A stretch of 64,000 bases of DNA, taken from contig NZ_JAWDKD010000008.1 in assembly GCF_032714475.1 (NCBI RefSeq), forward strand, positions 79,658-143,657. The letters are read 5' to 3'. Below the pieces are notes generated by a model. The model ran no database searches. It had not been told where the DNA came from and saw only the letters and a program-made list of their open reading frames with translations. Source of the DNA: Methanolapillus africanus. Lineage in GTDB: Archaea > Halobacteriota > Methanosarcinia > Methanosarcinales > Methanosarcinaceae. Of this stretch, positions 43,771 to 52,368 are shown piece after piece; position 1 is the stretch's first letter; the number at the start of each line of letters is the position of its first letter. Both the position numbers and the translations under genes were made by a program.

Positions 43771-44496
43771 TCACTTGTTGGCGACGATCGGCGCCGGCGT
43801 TGTGCTGTTGCCGGTTGTGTTGTTGGCGCCATCAATATTGACGGCGTCGGCAATGCTGCGAATCAAGGTGTCGTCCGCGATATTTCCGTCCACAATGATC
43901 AAAAGGTTGTCTTGGGGCCAGAAATACATATAACGGAAGTTTCCGGGCGCTAAGATGTATTTGGACACTTTGGTCGCGCGGTTGCCGTTGATATCGACGG
44001 TTGACAATCCTTCTTCGGACTGGTATTTGTCAACATACGCTTTTCGGATTTCGTCCGCGCCGACGTTGCCGGCCGTTTCAAACTGGTAAACCGTCACATA
44101 AACGTTTCCGCCGTCTTTGTGCTGGTACGTGCCCTGGTAGCCCGGAAGCGTGCGGTTTTTGAAATATTCATCGGCGTCAACCAGTCGAATCGCCATCAAG
44201 GAAAAGCCGGCCGGCAATTTGGTGACATTCACCATTTCCGGCGTCACCGTTCTTTGGTTGGCGGGCGCCACCAAAAACAAAAGTCCCGGATTTTTTGAGA
44301 CTTGCGGATTGTGCGCGTAAACGTATTTTCCGGCGGAAGAATTGGATGAGTTGGCTGACGTTGTGGTTGTAGTTGTGGTTGTGGTTGTGGTTGTGGCTGC
44401 GGCGGCCATGACCGGAACGGCCAAAGCGGCGAAAACAGAGAGAACGAGAACGGATAACATGATCCATGAGGTTAATTTTCGAGAGGAGAAACGCAT
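43771..44496 (-). CDS. Secreted protein with poly-Thr tract
   Basis: 241 residues. A signal peptide (SWIMLSVLVLSVFAALAVPVMA, cleavage near residue 32) is followed by 12 consecutive Thr, then Ser/Asn (likely a glycosylated linker) and a soluble domain (YVYAHNPQVSKNPGLLFLVAP to SIADAVNI) of unknown family. The Thr run is encoded by an imperfect hexanucleotide array (44361-44400, complement of ACCACA/ACAACC), which can expand or contract without breaking the frame. Ends in an Asn/Thr-rich tail with PAPIVANK. Probably cell-surface or extracellular. Confidence 0.75.
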   Translation of the reverse strand: MRFSSRKLTSWIMLSVLVLSVFAALAVPVMAAAATTTTTTTTTTTTSANSSNSSAGKYVYAHNPQVSKNPGLLFLVAPANQRTVTPEMVNVTKLPAGFSLMAIRLVDADEYFKNRTLPGYQGTYQHKDGGNVYVTVYQFETAGNVGADEIRKAYVDKYQSEEGLSTVDINGNRATKVSKYILAPGNFRYMYFWPQDNLLIIVDGNIADDTLIRSIADAVNIDGANNTTGNSTTPAPIVANK

Positions 44497-44601
44497 AAAT
44501 TCACCACATCCACATGCTTTTGTTTGAATAAAAATATTTCCGAAGCATAAAAATACAGAATCAAAGAGAAAAGGTCAGGCTTTAGGGGATTTATAATAAA
44601 A

Positions 44602-44632
44602 CAACGCTGTAACGCGCGCGGACGGCGCGCAG
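44602..44632 (-). repeat. Dispersed GC-rich core repeat after the S8e gene
   Basis: Core variant ACGCTGTAACGCGCGCGG (44606-44620) in the minus orientation, about 150 bp beyond the S8e stop, without palindrome or tandem units. The surrounding 44500-44770 is A-rich spacer without a supported gene. Confidence 0.65.
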
Positions 44633-44772
44633 AATAAAAAACAAAATGAAAACAAAAGATGACAGAAAACAAAGAAAACAAGAATCAAAAAACAAAGAAA
44701 AGAAAAACGAAAAAAGAATATGAAAAGAAAGAAAAAAGAGAACAAAAGCAGATGCTTTTGTTTTCAATCAAT

Positions 44773-45153
44773 TTATTCTTCAACCAAAATGCCGTTGATA
44801 ACGCCATCTTGTCCCGGGCGGCTTGTGATTTTGACAAGTCCTTTGTCGGTTTTCAGGATGGTGCCTTTGGTCATGATGTTTCTTCTGATGTAGTGTTTGT
44901 TGGCCGGGTTTCCGGTCACGTTTTGTGCGGTTGCGCGGACGGTTTTGCCGGTTTTTTTGTCGGTCACGTTCACGAATTGCTCGCTGAGTAATCTGACTTT
45001 TCTGTTGCCGCCACGGGTGGAGACATTTTTGCTCTTGCTCGGACCGATGCGGGTTTCTGCGGGTTCGCGGCCGATTTCAAACTTTCTTTTGCTTCTGCCG
45101 GCAATTTTTTTACCGCCGGTATAAGTTCTTTTAGATGCACCTTGCCATCTCAT
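44773..45153 (-). CDS. rps8e: 30S ribosomal protein S8e
   Basis: 126 residues, the archaeal length. MRWQGASKRTYTGGKKIAGR and GNPANKHYIRRNIMTKGTIL span the family. The start is ATG 45153 (AGAGGATTT upstream); the open frame to 45324 is spacer. Positively charged RNA-binding ribosomal protein of the small subunit. The gene stands alone; 45154-45552 upstream is low-complexity A-rich DNA in which I see no gene. Confidence 0.97.
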   Translation of the reverse strand: MRWQGASKRTYTGGKKIAGRSKRKFEIGREPAETRIGPSKSKNVSTRGGNRKVRLLSEQFVNVTDKKTGKTVRATAQNVTGNPANKHYIRRNIMTKGTILKTDKGLVKITSRPGQDGVINGILVEE

Positions 45154-45552
45154 GATAAATCCTCTTGACAGTGTTTTAATAATGTATAGACGTATCTTAT
45201 GTGATTTTGTTTCATTTAATAAGCCGTTAAACGAAACGATCAAACATGGCTTCTTGTGAGAGTTCTGAAGAACCATGCGATGAGAGTAATGAATAATGTG
45301 AATCGAGAACCGATAAAAGATCAAATTCTTTGATTCGCCGTTATAGACATACCACTACGAATAAAACCATATATGAACCTTGCGATGAAAAGCCGAAAGA
45401 GAACAGAAACAGACTTCTGAAAAAAGAACAAACTTTCAAAAAAAAAAGAACAAAAAAAAGAAAAACGAACAAAAAAAAACGAACAAAAATGAAGAAAATT
45501 GAAAAAAAATTGAAGAAAATTTTCATCAATTAATGAAAAAAGAAAGTTGAGT

Positions 45553-46173
45553 TTACCCGAGACGGGTAATTCTCATCATCGCTCGAACCGGAACGCCTTC
45601 GATTTCTTCAAAACCGACTTTGTCCACGAGAACGGCGACGGCAATCGGCCGGCCGCCGGCGGCGCGCAGCTGCGCAATCACGTCGGTGACGGTGTTGCCG
45701 GTGGTGATGACATCGTCGACGATGATACAGTTCTTGCCGCGGATGTCGGAGAAGTTGCGGGAGAACGTTCCTTTGGCGCCGCCCAATTCGTCTTTTTGGA
45801 TTTTGCCTTTCTTGGAATAATAAACGGAAAACTCGGATTCCATTTCATTGGCCATAAAGCTGGCAACCGGAACGCCGCTGGAGGAAACGCCGATCACAAC
45901 GTCGATGTATTCCTTTTGGTTGGCGGCTTCAATCATGACCATGTCGCACAAAATTTGAGCCGTGCAGCGGAGACGGGTTGCGTTTTGACCGAGATTGCTC
46001 CAGTTGACGGACACGTCTTTGGGAATAATTCCGTCGGCCGCCGGTTTTTTGTTGGTCAAGAGCCAAACGACGGTTTCGGTGGAAATGTTTAACTCGTCCG
46101 CGATTTGACCGGTTGTCATGCCGCTCTTTTGCAATTCGTCCGCTTTTTGAGATAATGCTTCGATATTTTTCAT
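45553..46173 (-). CDS. gfcR: GfcR-type HTH/phosphoribosyltransferase regulator
   Basis: 206 residues: an N-terminal helix-turn-helix (LQKSGMTTGQIADELNISTETVVWLL, about 14-40) is joined to a PyrE-like phosphoribosyltransferase fold with CIIVDDVITTGNTVTDVI (PRPP site). Archaeal proteins with this plan control sugar metabolism in haloarchaea (GfcR) and are often labelled orotate phosphoribosyltransferase-like; catalysis is doubtful. A role sensing a phosphoribosylated ligand is inferred. The gene stands alone. Confidence 0.9.
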   Translation of the reverse strand: MKNIEALSQKADELQKSGMTTGQIADELNISTETVVWLLTNKKPAADGIIPKDVSVNWSNLGQNATRLRCTAQILCDMVMIEAANQKEYIDVVIGVSSSGVPVASFMANEMESEFSVYYSKKGKIQKDELGGAKGTFSRNFSDIRGKNCIIVDDVITTGNTVTDVIAQLRAAGGRPIAVAVLVDKVGFEEIEGVPVRAMMRITRLG

Positions 46174-46307
46174 TTTGCCCTCTCCGGGGTTTTATAAAAT
46201 AAAAATAAAATGATGATATTCCAATGAGTTCAACATTTATGTATTTATTCTTCATCAGACCATTTGTTTTCGAACGTCGGTCCGCACCGGATTCATTTTA
46301 TTCTTTT

Positions 46308-46940
46308 TTATTCATCATCAAATTCCGTATCATATTCCTCAAATTCAAGCGTCGACGCGAAAAGAGAGGCAGAACCGGAAAGAGAATTGGGATTAGACCC
46401 GGTCGATTTGGAATTTTGCGGTTTCTTTTTCAGCTTCTTTTTCATCCGCTTTTTCAGCGGCGAGCCGCAAACCGGACAGTCGTCGCCGTCTTTGAAATAT
46501 TTAAAACAGCCGGTACATTGCTTTTGCCAAATGATGTTATCTTTGATGATGCGCTGCGCCACCGGCAAAACCGTGATGTCAAGCCGGACGGCAATGTTTT
46601 GAACCGCAAAATCGTCTGTGATAAGAACAGCTTTATCTTTGTATTCCAAAGCCTTCGCCAAGACTTCCAGATCGGTCCGGGATAATTCATTGATGTCACG
46701 CGTCCATTCCGCATGCTTTTTAATTTCATCCAGAAAAGATTTGTCGACCGCCTCGATCCGAAGCCCTTCGGCTTTGGCGATATCGAACCTCAAAAGAGCG
46801 TCTTCGCTTTTGATTTCGGATTCGACGCTCGGAATGGAAATCATATTGGAATACGGAATATTGCAATTCCCCATAATGAAAACGGCCGAATCGGCGACGT
46901 AAAACGGCGCCGATTCAGCCGGAAGTTGATGTTCCGTCAT
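46308..46940 (-). CDS. nob1: Nob1-like rRNA maturation endonuclease
   Basis: PIN-domain nuclease that trims the 3' end of 16S rRNA. FYVADSAVFIMG (first Asp), SVESEIKSEDA, LSRTDLEVLAKALEY and AVLITDDFAVQNIA give the PIN acidic set; a zinc ribbon follows (CTGCFKYF...CPVCGSPL) and a basic, Lys-rich segment. The Ser/Asn-rich acidic C-terminus is an addition. ATG 46940 starts two bases after the TAA of the upstream gene, so the pair is coupled; TTG 46958 would overlap. 210 residues. Confidence 0.9.
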   Translation of the reverse strand: MTEHQLPAESAPFYVADSAVFIMGNCNIPYSNMISIPSVESEIKSEDALLRFDIAKAEGLRIEAVDKSFLDEIKKHAEWTRDINELSRTDLEVLAKALEYKDKAVLITDDFAVQNIAVRLDITVLPVAQRIIKDNIIWQKQCTGCFKYFKDGDDCPVCGSPLKKRMKKKLKKKPQNSKSTGSNPNSLSGSASLFASTLEFEEYDTEFDDE

Positions 46941-46941
46941 T

Positions 46942-47259
46942 TTATTCCAAATATTCAATGTCCATGTGGCCCATTTTTTTGACCAGGCTTTTGGAGATCA
47001 TGCCGTTTTCCATCCAAACGGTGTTCATGACCAGCGTCGGCACAAAACAGGTCGGGGTCAATGTGCAAGCTTTTCTTTTTTCTTCCAGCGTTTTGTTTTG
47101 AATATCCATGATGTCTTCCATCGGGATGACGAAATCCGTCCCCCACTTTTGGATTTTCGGACAAGTCGTTTCAATGACGACATGTGTTTCCATGCCGTTG
47201 ATTTCAGCTGTGACGACGTTTGTGTGTCCGCAAATGGTTGCCATTTTTAATGTCGACAT
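46942..47259 (-). CDS. Small conserved archaeal protein, DUF6951-like
   Basis: 105 residues with ICGHTNVVTAEINGMETHVVIETTCPKI and CTLTPTCFVPTLVMNTVWMENG, a pattern I associate, not firmly, with DUF6951 of methanogens. Function unknown. ATG 47259 is supported by AGGTGA four bases upstream. First gene of the pair with nob1. Confidence 0.7.
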   Translation of the reverse strand: MSTLKMATICGHTNVVTAEINGMETHVVIETTCPKIQKWGTDFVIPMEDIMDIQNKTLEEKRKACTLTPTCFVPTLVMNTVWMENGMISKSLVKKMGHMDIEYLE

Positions 47260-47362
47260 ATTTTCACCTTGAATTTGTCAATTGTAACTTTGTTGTATAA
47301 TCCGTATTTTATTTGTATACTGTAATTTATAATCTATTTACCAACCACACAGTTATTGGAAT

Positions 47363-49654
47363 TTAAACCATAAATTTCTTGTCAATATTCTTAAACTCGA
47401 TTTTGTCGTTTTCATTTTCATTTCTCAAGGCTTCCAGATTCTTCTTTTCCCCCCGGAGAATTGACAGGTTTTTCGCAAATTCGAGATCTTCTTCATCGGG
47501 CTCGACGGGTTCAGATTCAGCATCGAGTTCGGATTCAGATTCAGAAACGACAGGTTCCGGCGCGGTTTTTTCGACATAAAATTTATCTTCAACGACTGAT
47601 TTCTCTCCGATGACCGGCATTTCTTCGGCATCCAATGGTTTTTCAACCGCCCGTTCCATTTTTTCCCGGAGTTCTTGGTCTTCGCGTTTTATTTTTTCGT
47701 TCCGCTCCAAAAGCCATTTCTCATGCGCCTGATTTCGCGCTTCATCTTCCTTTTTCGTTTGAACGCGTTCTTTGAGTTCCAAGTCTTCCAATTGGTTTTT
47801 CTTTTCCCGGTCGGACAGCCACATCTCGTAGGATTGCGCGCGCTTCTTCGCCGCCGTCTTCTTTTGAAGGTCAGCATCATTTTGCCGGATTTTTAAATCG
47901 CGCTCCGCCATCCATTTCTCATACCGAACCTCCATCTTTGCTTTCTTTTGCTTCTCGGCAACGGACTTTTTGAGATCAGCGTCGCACTTTTGATTGACAA
48001 GTTCCCGTTCAGCCAACCAAGCGTCATGTTTTGCCGCCAGTTTTGCTTTCTTTTGTTTGTCGGCAACGGATTTTTTGAGTTCGGCATCGCATCTTTGATT
48101 TTCAAGTTCCCGCTCTGCCAGCCATTTCTCATATTTTTCCGCCTGCGCTGCTTTCTTTTGCTTGTCGCAAACGGATTTTTTCAGATCGGCGTCGCACTTT
48201 TGATTTTTCAGTTCCCGTTCGGCCAGCCAATTGCTGTACTTTTCTGCCAACACCGCTTTCTTTTGTTTTTCCGATACGGATTTTCTGAGTTCAGCGTCAC
48301 ATTTTTGATTGACAAGTTCCCGCTCCGCCAACCAGATTCCGTATTTTTCAGCGTTTCGGGCATTTCGCTCGGCAATCTTTTCATTTTTCTGCCGGTCGCA
48401 GACAGACCGTTTCATTTCAGCGTCGGCTGCGGCGTTTCTTTGCTCACGTTCCGCCATCCATTTGTTGTATTTTTCAACTTGTGCGGCTTTCTTCTGTTTT
48501 TCCAAAACAGACTTTTTCAGCTCAGCGTCGCACTTTTGATTTTTCAAGTCGCGTTCTGTCAGCCATTTTTCATACTTTTCAGCCTGCACGGCGTTCTTTT
48601 GTTTTTCCAAAACAGATTTTTTGAGTTCAGCGTCGCACTTTTGATTTTTCAAATCGCGTTCTGCCAACCATTTCTCATACTTTTCAGCCTGGGCCGCTTT
48701 TTTCTGTTTTTCGCAGACGCATTTTTTGAGTTCAGCGTCTTCTTTTTGAATTCTGACTTCCCGCTCAAAAACCCAGAATTCATAAGCCATCGCGCGCTTC
48801 TTTGCGGCGGTTTTTTGTGTTAAATCGTCATTTTCCCGTTGGATTTTGGCATTGCGCTCAGCCATCCATTTATCATATTTTTCAGCTTGCGCGGATTTCT
48901 TTTGTTTTTCACAAACAGATTTTTTCAGCTCAGCGTCACACTTTTGGATATTCAGTTGCCGTTGCGCCAACCATTCGTCATAACGCGCCGCCCGAACTTT
49001 TGCGTCTTCTGCCTTTCTTTTTTCTTCGGCCGCTTTTAATTCTTCCGCGTAAATTCTTTCGGCCGCCTCTCGGGCTTTGATTTCTTCCGCAATTCGTTGT
49101 TGTTCGGCAATTTTTCTTTCTTCGGCAAGCTTGCGGTCTTCCTCAGCTTTTCTTTTTTCCTCCGCCAAGCGTTTCTCTTCTGCCGCCCGCTTCTCTTCAA
49201 AGATTCGTTTATCCTCAGCCGCTTTCTTTTCCTCAGCGATCCGGTTCTCTTCGGCTTTTTTCTCTGCCGCCGCTTTTTCTTCAGAATCGGCGTCCGTCTT
49301 TTCATCTCTTACAAAAGGATCTGGCCAAGCTCTTTTATCGGTTTTGTCCGATTTTTTGCCGTCTCGTTTGGCGGATTCGGCAATCGCTTGTTGAATGCGG
49401 CTTCGCCATTCGGTATCGTTTGCATAATTGTCTTCAACCGGCGCTTTGACATCGGTGTAGGCGCCTTTGGGGCGCTGCGGTTCGTCGGCGCCCGGCCATG
49501 CTTTGGGAGAAAATGTTCGGCCGGTCTCTTTGGAATCGTCGCGGGAAATCACAAAAAAGCGCTCGAGATTCTTGGGCGGCTCCGGCTGGTCGTTGTGGCG
49601 TTCCGAGTCTTTGTCCTCGGGTTTTTTGGCGGAAAAAATCTTTGAAATTGACAT
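47363..49654 (-). CDS. Long coiled-coil protein with about 13 tandem 35-residue repeats
   Basis: 763 residues. The N-terminal 110 residues are mixed and unstructured; residues about 120-225 are an Ala/Glu/Lys/Arg single helix (RRAEEKR style). From about 225 to 680 thirteen repeats of about 35 residues follow, with consensus KYEKWLAERxLKNQKCDAELKK..., each with an invariant Trp; some drift (ANxWVFEREV, YMWLSDREK). The C-terminus is acidic. No family recognised and no signal peptide, so it is probably a cytoplasmic fibre or scaffold. Repeats that similar in DNA suggest recent duplication. The gene has ATG 49654 and stands alone. Confidence 0.8.
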   Translation of the reverse strand: MSISKIFSAKKPEDKDSERHNDQPEPPKNLERFFVISRDDSKETGRTFSPKAWPGADEPQRPKGAYTDVKAPVEDNYANDTEWRSRIQQAIAESAKRDGKKSDKTDKRAWPDPFVRDEKTDADSEEKAAAEKKAEENRIAEEKKAAEDKRIFEEKRAAEEKRLAEEKRKAEEDRKLAEERKIAEQQRIAEEIKAREAAERIYAEELKAAEEKRKAEDAKVRAARYDEWLAQRQLNIQKCDAELKKSVCEKQKKSAQAEKYDKWMAERNAKIQRENDDLTQKTAAKKRAMAYEFWVFEREVRIQKEDAELKKCVCEKQKKAAQAEKYEKWLAERDLKNQKCDAELKKSVLEKQKNAVQAEKYEKWLTERDLKNQKCDAELKKSVLEKQKKAAQVEKYNKWMAEREQRNAAADAEMKRSVCDRQKNEKIAERNARNAEKYGIWLAERELVNQKCDAELRKSVSEKQKKAVLAEKYSNWLAERELKNQKCDADLKKSVCDKQKKAAQAEKYEKWLAERELENQRCDAELKKSVADKQKKAKLAAKHDAWLAERELVNQKCDADLKKSVAEKQKKAKMEVRYEKWMAERDLKIRQNDADLQKKTAAKKRAQSYEMWLSDREKKNQLEDLELKERVQTKKEDEARNQAHEKWLLERNEKIKREDQELREKMERAVEKPLDAEEMPVIGEKSVVEDKFYVEKTAPEPVVSESESELDAESEPVEPDEEDLEFAKNLSILRGEKKNLEALRNENENDKIEFKNIDKKFMV

Positions 49655-49810
49655 ATGAGAAAATACTTTTAGGGAAATATAAAAGTTGCTGATAAAAAGA
49701 CTGAAAAAAAGGCGGAGTATCGTTATTTTAATATTTTAGAACGAATAAAAATCAGCAAATCGGACAAAATGATTAAAAATAAAATCAATCCCGGTTTTTT
49801 GTGTTTTAAC

Positions 49811-49850
49811 AAAAATGTGTCGCCATAACGCGCGCGTGGCGCCCGCTGAA
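49811..49850 (-). repeat. Dispersed GC-rich core repeat after the PRPP synthetase gene
   Basis: AAAATGTGTCGCCATAACGCGCGCG (core 49821-49837) in the minus orientation, about 110 bp beyond the prs stop, followed by an A/G-rich run (GAAAAAGAG). The rest of the gap 49655-49945 is AT-rich spacer. Confidence 0.75.
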
Positions 49851-49945
49851 AATAAAAAAAGAAAAAGAGAAGAAGAAAATAGAAAAAGAAAAAGAAAAGA
49901 AATAATCAAAATAATAAACAGATCAGTAAATTATTTTGAGTTAAA

Positions 49946-50800
49946 TTAAATATTTTTCAATTTGTCGGCAATAATCGGCGCGACACTGACAGCGCTTTGG
50001 ATTTTTTCAAGCGTGTCCGTTGCGATAATATCTTTGACGCCGGCGTTCGCCAGTCTTAAAACAGCGTTTCTGGTCAAAACCGGGTGAACGCACGCCACAT
50101 AAATGTCCCGGGCGCCGTTGGACCGCAGCAATTTCACCGATTCGGCCATCGTGCCGCCGGTGGCGATCATGTCGTCCATCAAAATAATGTCGCGGCCGGC
50201 GATATCCATTTTTTTGTCTTGGATCACAACAGTGTCGCCGGACAGACGTGTTTTGTCAAAGACGTCGCATTCAAGAGCCAGACCTTGCGCCATGGTGCGC
50301 ACCATTTGTTCAACGCCTTTGTCCGGCGCCACCAAAAGCGGGCGGGCCAGATTTAATTCCGACAAATATTTGCCGATGAGCGGGGACACGTCCAAATCTT
50401 CCGCCGGACACGTAAAGTGTTCAAGCGTGTATTTTTTGTGAAGATTGATAGTCCAAACCGAGTCGACGCCCTGAATGGTTCTGGCCATTGCCCGGGCGCT
50501 AACCGCTTCGCCGGCTTTGAAAATTTGATCCTGGCGCGCGTATCCGAAATACGGAATGACGACGCGGATGGATTTTGCCGCGGCGCAGGCGTCGATCAAT
50601 TGAAGGAGCGCAATCAAATCGGAGTCGGTCGTTGTGCTTTGGATGAGAACGACATCCTCGCCCGCAACGTCGTCCAGAATTTTAATATAATGCTCATTGT
50701 CCGGGAAACGTTCAAAATTCGTAACGGTCGGAAGGATATTCAGTTGAGCCGCAACGCGGCAGGCAAGGGTTTGAGAGGACGGACCACCGATTATTTTCAA
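49946..50800 (-). CDS. prs: Ribose-phosphate pyrophosphokinase
   Basis: Makes PRPP from ribose 5-phosphate and ATP for nucleotide, histidine and methanopterin synthesis. GGPSSQTLACRVA, RFPDNEHYIKI, VIPYFGYARQDQIF and the PRPP loop DIILMDDMIATGGTMAES are present. 284 residues, the archaeal length. The start is TTG at 50800 with GAGG upstream. Its substrate comes from RpiA (63127). Confidence 0.96.
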   Translation of the reverse strand: MKIIGGPSSQTLACRVAAQLNILPTVTNFERFPDNEHYIKILDDVAGEDVVLIQSTTTDSDLIALLQLIDACAAAKSIRVVIPYFGYARQDQIFKAGEAVSARAMARTIQGVDSVWTINLHKKYTLEHFTCPAEDLDVSPLIGKYLSELNLARPLLVAPDKGVEQMVRTMAQGLALECDVFDKTRLSGDTVVIQDKKMDIAGRDIILMDDMIATGGTMAESVKLLRSNGARDIYVACVHPVLTRNAVLRLANAGVKDIIATDTLEKIQSAVSVAPIIADKLKNI

Positions 50801-51085
50801 TGTAAAACCTCGTGAATTGACTCATAGATTGTTAAGATGGACATGATTAAGAACAAAATTTGAAGATATTATTTTGAAGATATTTTAAAAATAAATTGTT
50901 GAGATATTTTGAAGATAAATAGTTTATTTTTTAAAAATAACAGTCTAAAAACGGTATACTGAACCAACCCATTTCATAAAAACCTTTTCTTACAAAACGG
51001 ATGGTTCAGAGAACCGGATAAAAACGGATGAAATTTCATCCCCAAATTCTTGTCATTCAACTTTTTGCAGCCGACTTTATTTTTG

Positions 51086-52210
51086 TCATTCGGTTTTTTG
51101 CGGCCGGCTTTCTTTTTGTTTTGAACGGTGCATTAAGTTTTCAAAAATATACATCATGCCCATGCTGAACAATATAACGATCACACAGTACAGGATTTGC
51201 CCCTGCCAATAACCGAGTCCTTCGAAATAATTCGAGAACAGCAAAACGAAAAACCAATGAAACAGGTAAATGTACAGACTCAGTTTGCCCAAATAAAATG
51301 CAAGAGACGTCCAACGCGTATTCAGAAGCTTTGATATGGGCGTATTGCCGCTAAAGTTTAAAACCACCAAAGCGGCCAACAGAAAGATCCAAAACAACAT
51401 GTCCGGACTTTCAATATAATTTCGGAACAAGACCACACACGGCAAAGCCAAATAACACAATATTTCAAGGATGGAAGCCGTCGTGACCGCCTTTTTGCTC
51501 CAGCTGTTTTCTTTGAGTTTGATGTAAACCGCAAAACAAATACATCCCAAACTCAGCCCCGCAAAACCCCTCAGCACGCCGCTCATGACGCAAACCATCA
51601 CTTCGTTGCCGACATCCATTGTTCCAAAGTTCTGCATTATATAACAGTAAATCAAAAGGACGGAAAGGGGAGAGATGACGTTCACGTAAGGCTTTTGATA
51701 ATAAACGGCGAGATAATAAACGGGGATCATGGCGATAATCATGGCCGATAAATACCAGGCGGAACCCACCAAGTAATCGCTGTTAAAGGATGGATCCGGC
51801 GTGAAACCGGCCAGCTGCAGCAATAATGCTTCCCATTTAAAATGAAAGAGCCGTTCAAGAACCGCATCTATGCCGGCCGGCGCCATGACGACGGCCGTTA
51901 ATATAAAAACCATCACAAAAGCCAGCAGGTAAGGCAGGTAGAACCCTTTGATTTTGTGAAGCACGAATTGGTATGTTTCCGTGAGGGAATCGCCCAAAGA
52001 AAGCAGTTTTTTCCGGGGTTTAACAGCGTCTTTCATAAGCAAGAAACCGCTTAAAAGGAAGAAAAAGTCCACCACGATGGCGAAATGGGTAAAATACCGA
52101 TGCCCGCCGAAATATAATCCTTCAAAGTGAAACATCACCACAACCATGGCGCATATAATCCGGAGCCATTCGACACTTGCTGTTTTTTTAACAGATACTA
52201 TTTCAGACAT
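51086..52210 (-). CDS. Acyltransferase family 3 (OafA/YrhL-like) membrane protein
   Basis: Integral membrane O-acyltransferase with about ten helices. ASVEWLRIICAMVVVMFHFEGLYFGG (catalytic His in the first helix), FFFLLSGFLLMKDAV and a final YLFHWFFVLLF are typical. It likely acylates a surface sugar or glycan. 374 residues. ATG 52210 preferred over TTG 52222. The upstream gap 50801-51085 is AT-rich with no gene. Confidence 0.9.
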   Translation of the reverse strand: MSEIVSVKKTASVEWLRIICAMVVVMFHFEGLYFGGHRYFTHFAIVVDFFFLLSGFLLMKDAVKPRKKLLSLGDSLTETYQFVLHKIKGFYLPYLLAFVMVFILTAVVMAPAGIDAVLERLFHFKWEALLLQLAGFTPDPSFNSDYLVGSAWYLSAMIIAMIPVYYLAVYYQKPYVNVISPLSVLLIYCYIMQNFGTMDVGNEVMVCVMSGVLRGFAGLSLGCICFAVYIKLKENSWSKKAVTTASILEILCYLALPCVVLFRNYIESPDMLFWIFLLAALVVLNFSGNTPISKLLNTRWTSLAFYLGKLSLYIYLFHWFFVLLFSNYFEGLGYWQGQILYCVIVILFSMGMMYIFENLMHRSKQKESRPQKTE

Positions 52211-52368
52211 CGTTTTACCCAATTCATTTTACTTTTAATGTTATGATATGATATTTGGTTTAATCAGTAAATTTCAATCTCAAATTCAATATGAAAGGAG
52301 AAATTCAATCTCAAACTCAATATGAAAGGAGAAAATTAAAAATAAATATTCCATATCAGCCTATGGGA

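Noticed and set aside
44659..44991. Lys/Glu-rich open frame antisense to S8e
   Set aside because: Its first half is the A-rich spacer and its second half is the reverse of a ribosomal protein gene.
45330..45533. Lys-rich 67-codon frame in the A-rich spacer
   Set aside because: Poly-A low complexity yields Lys codons in every frame; no ribosome site at suitable spacing.
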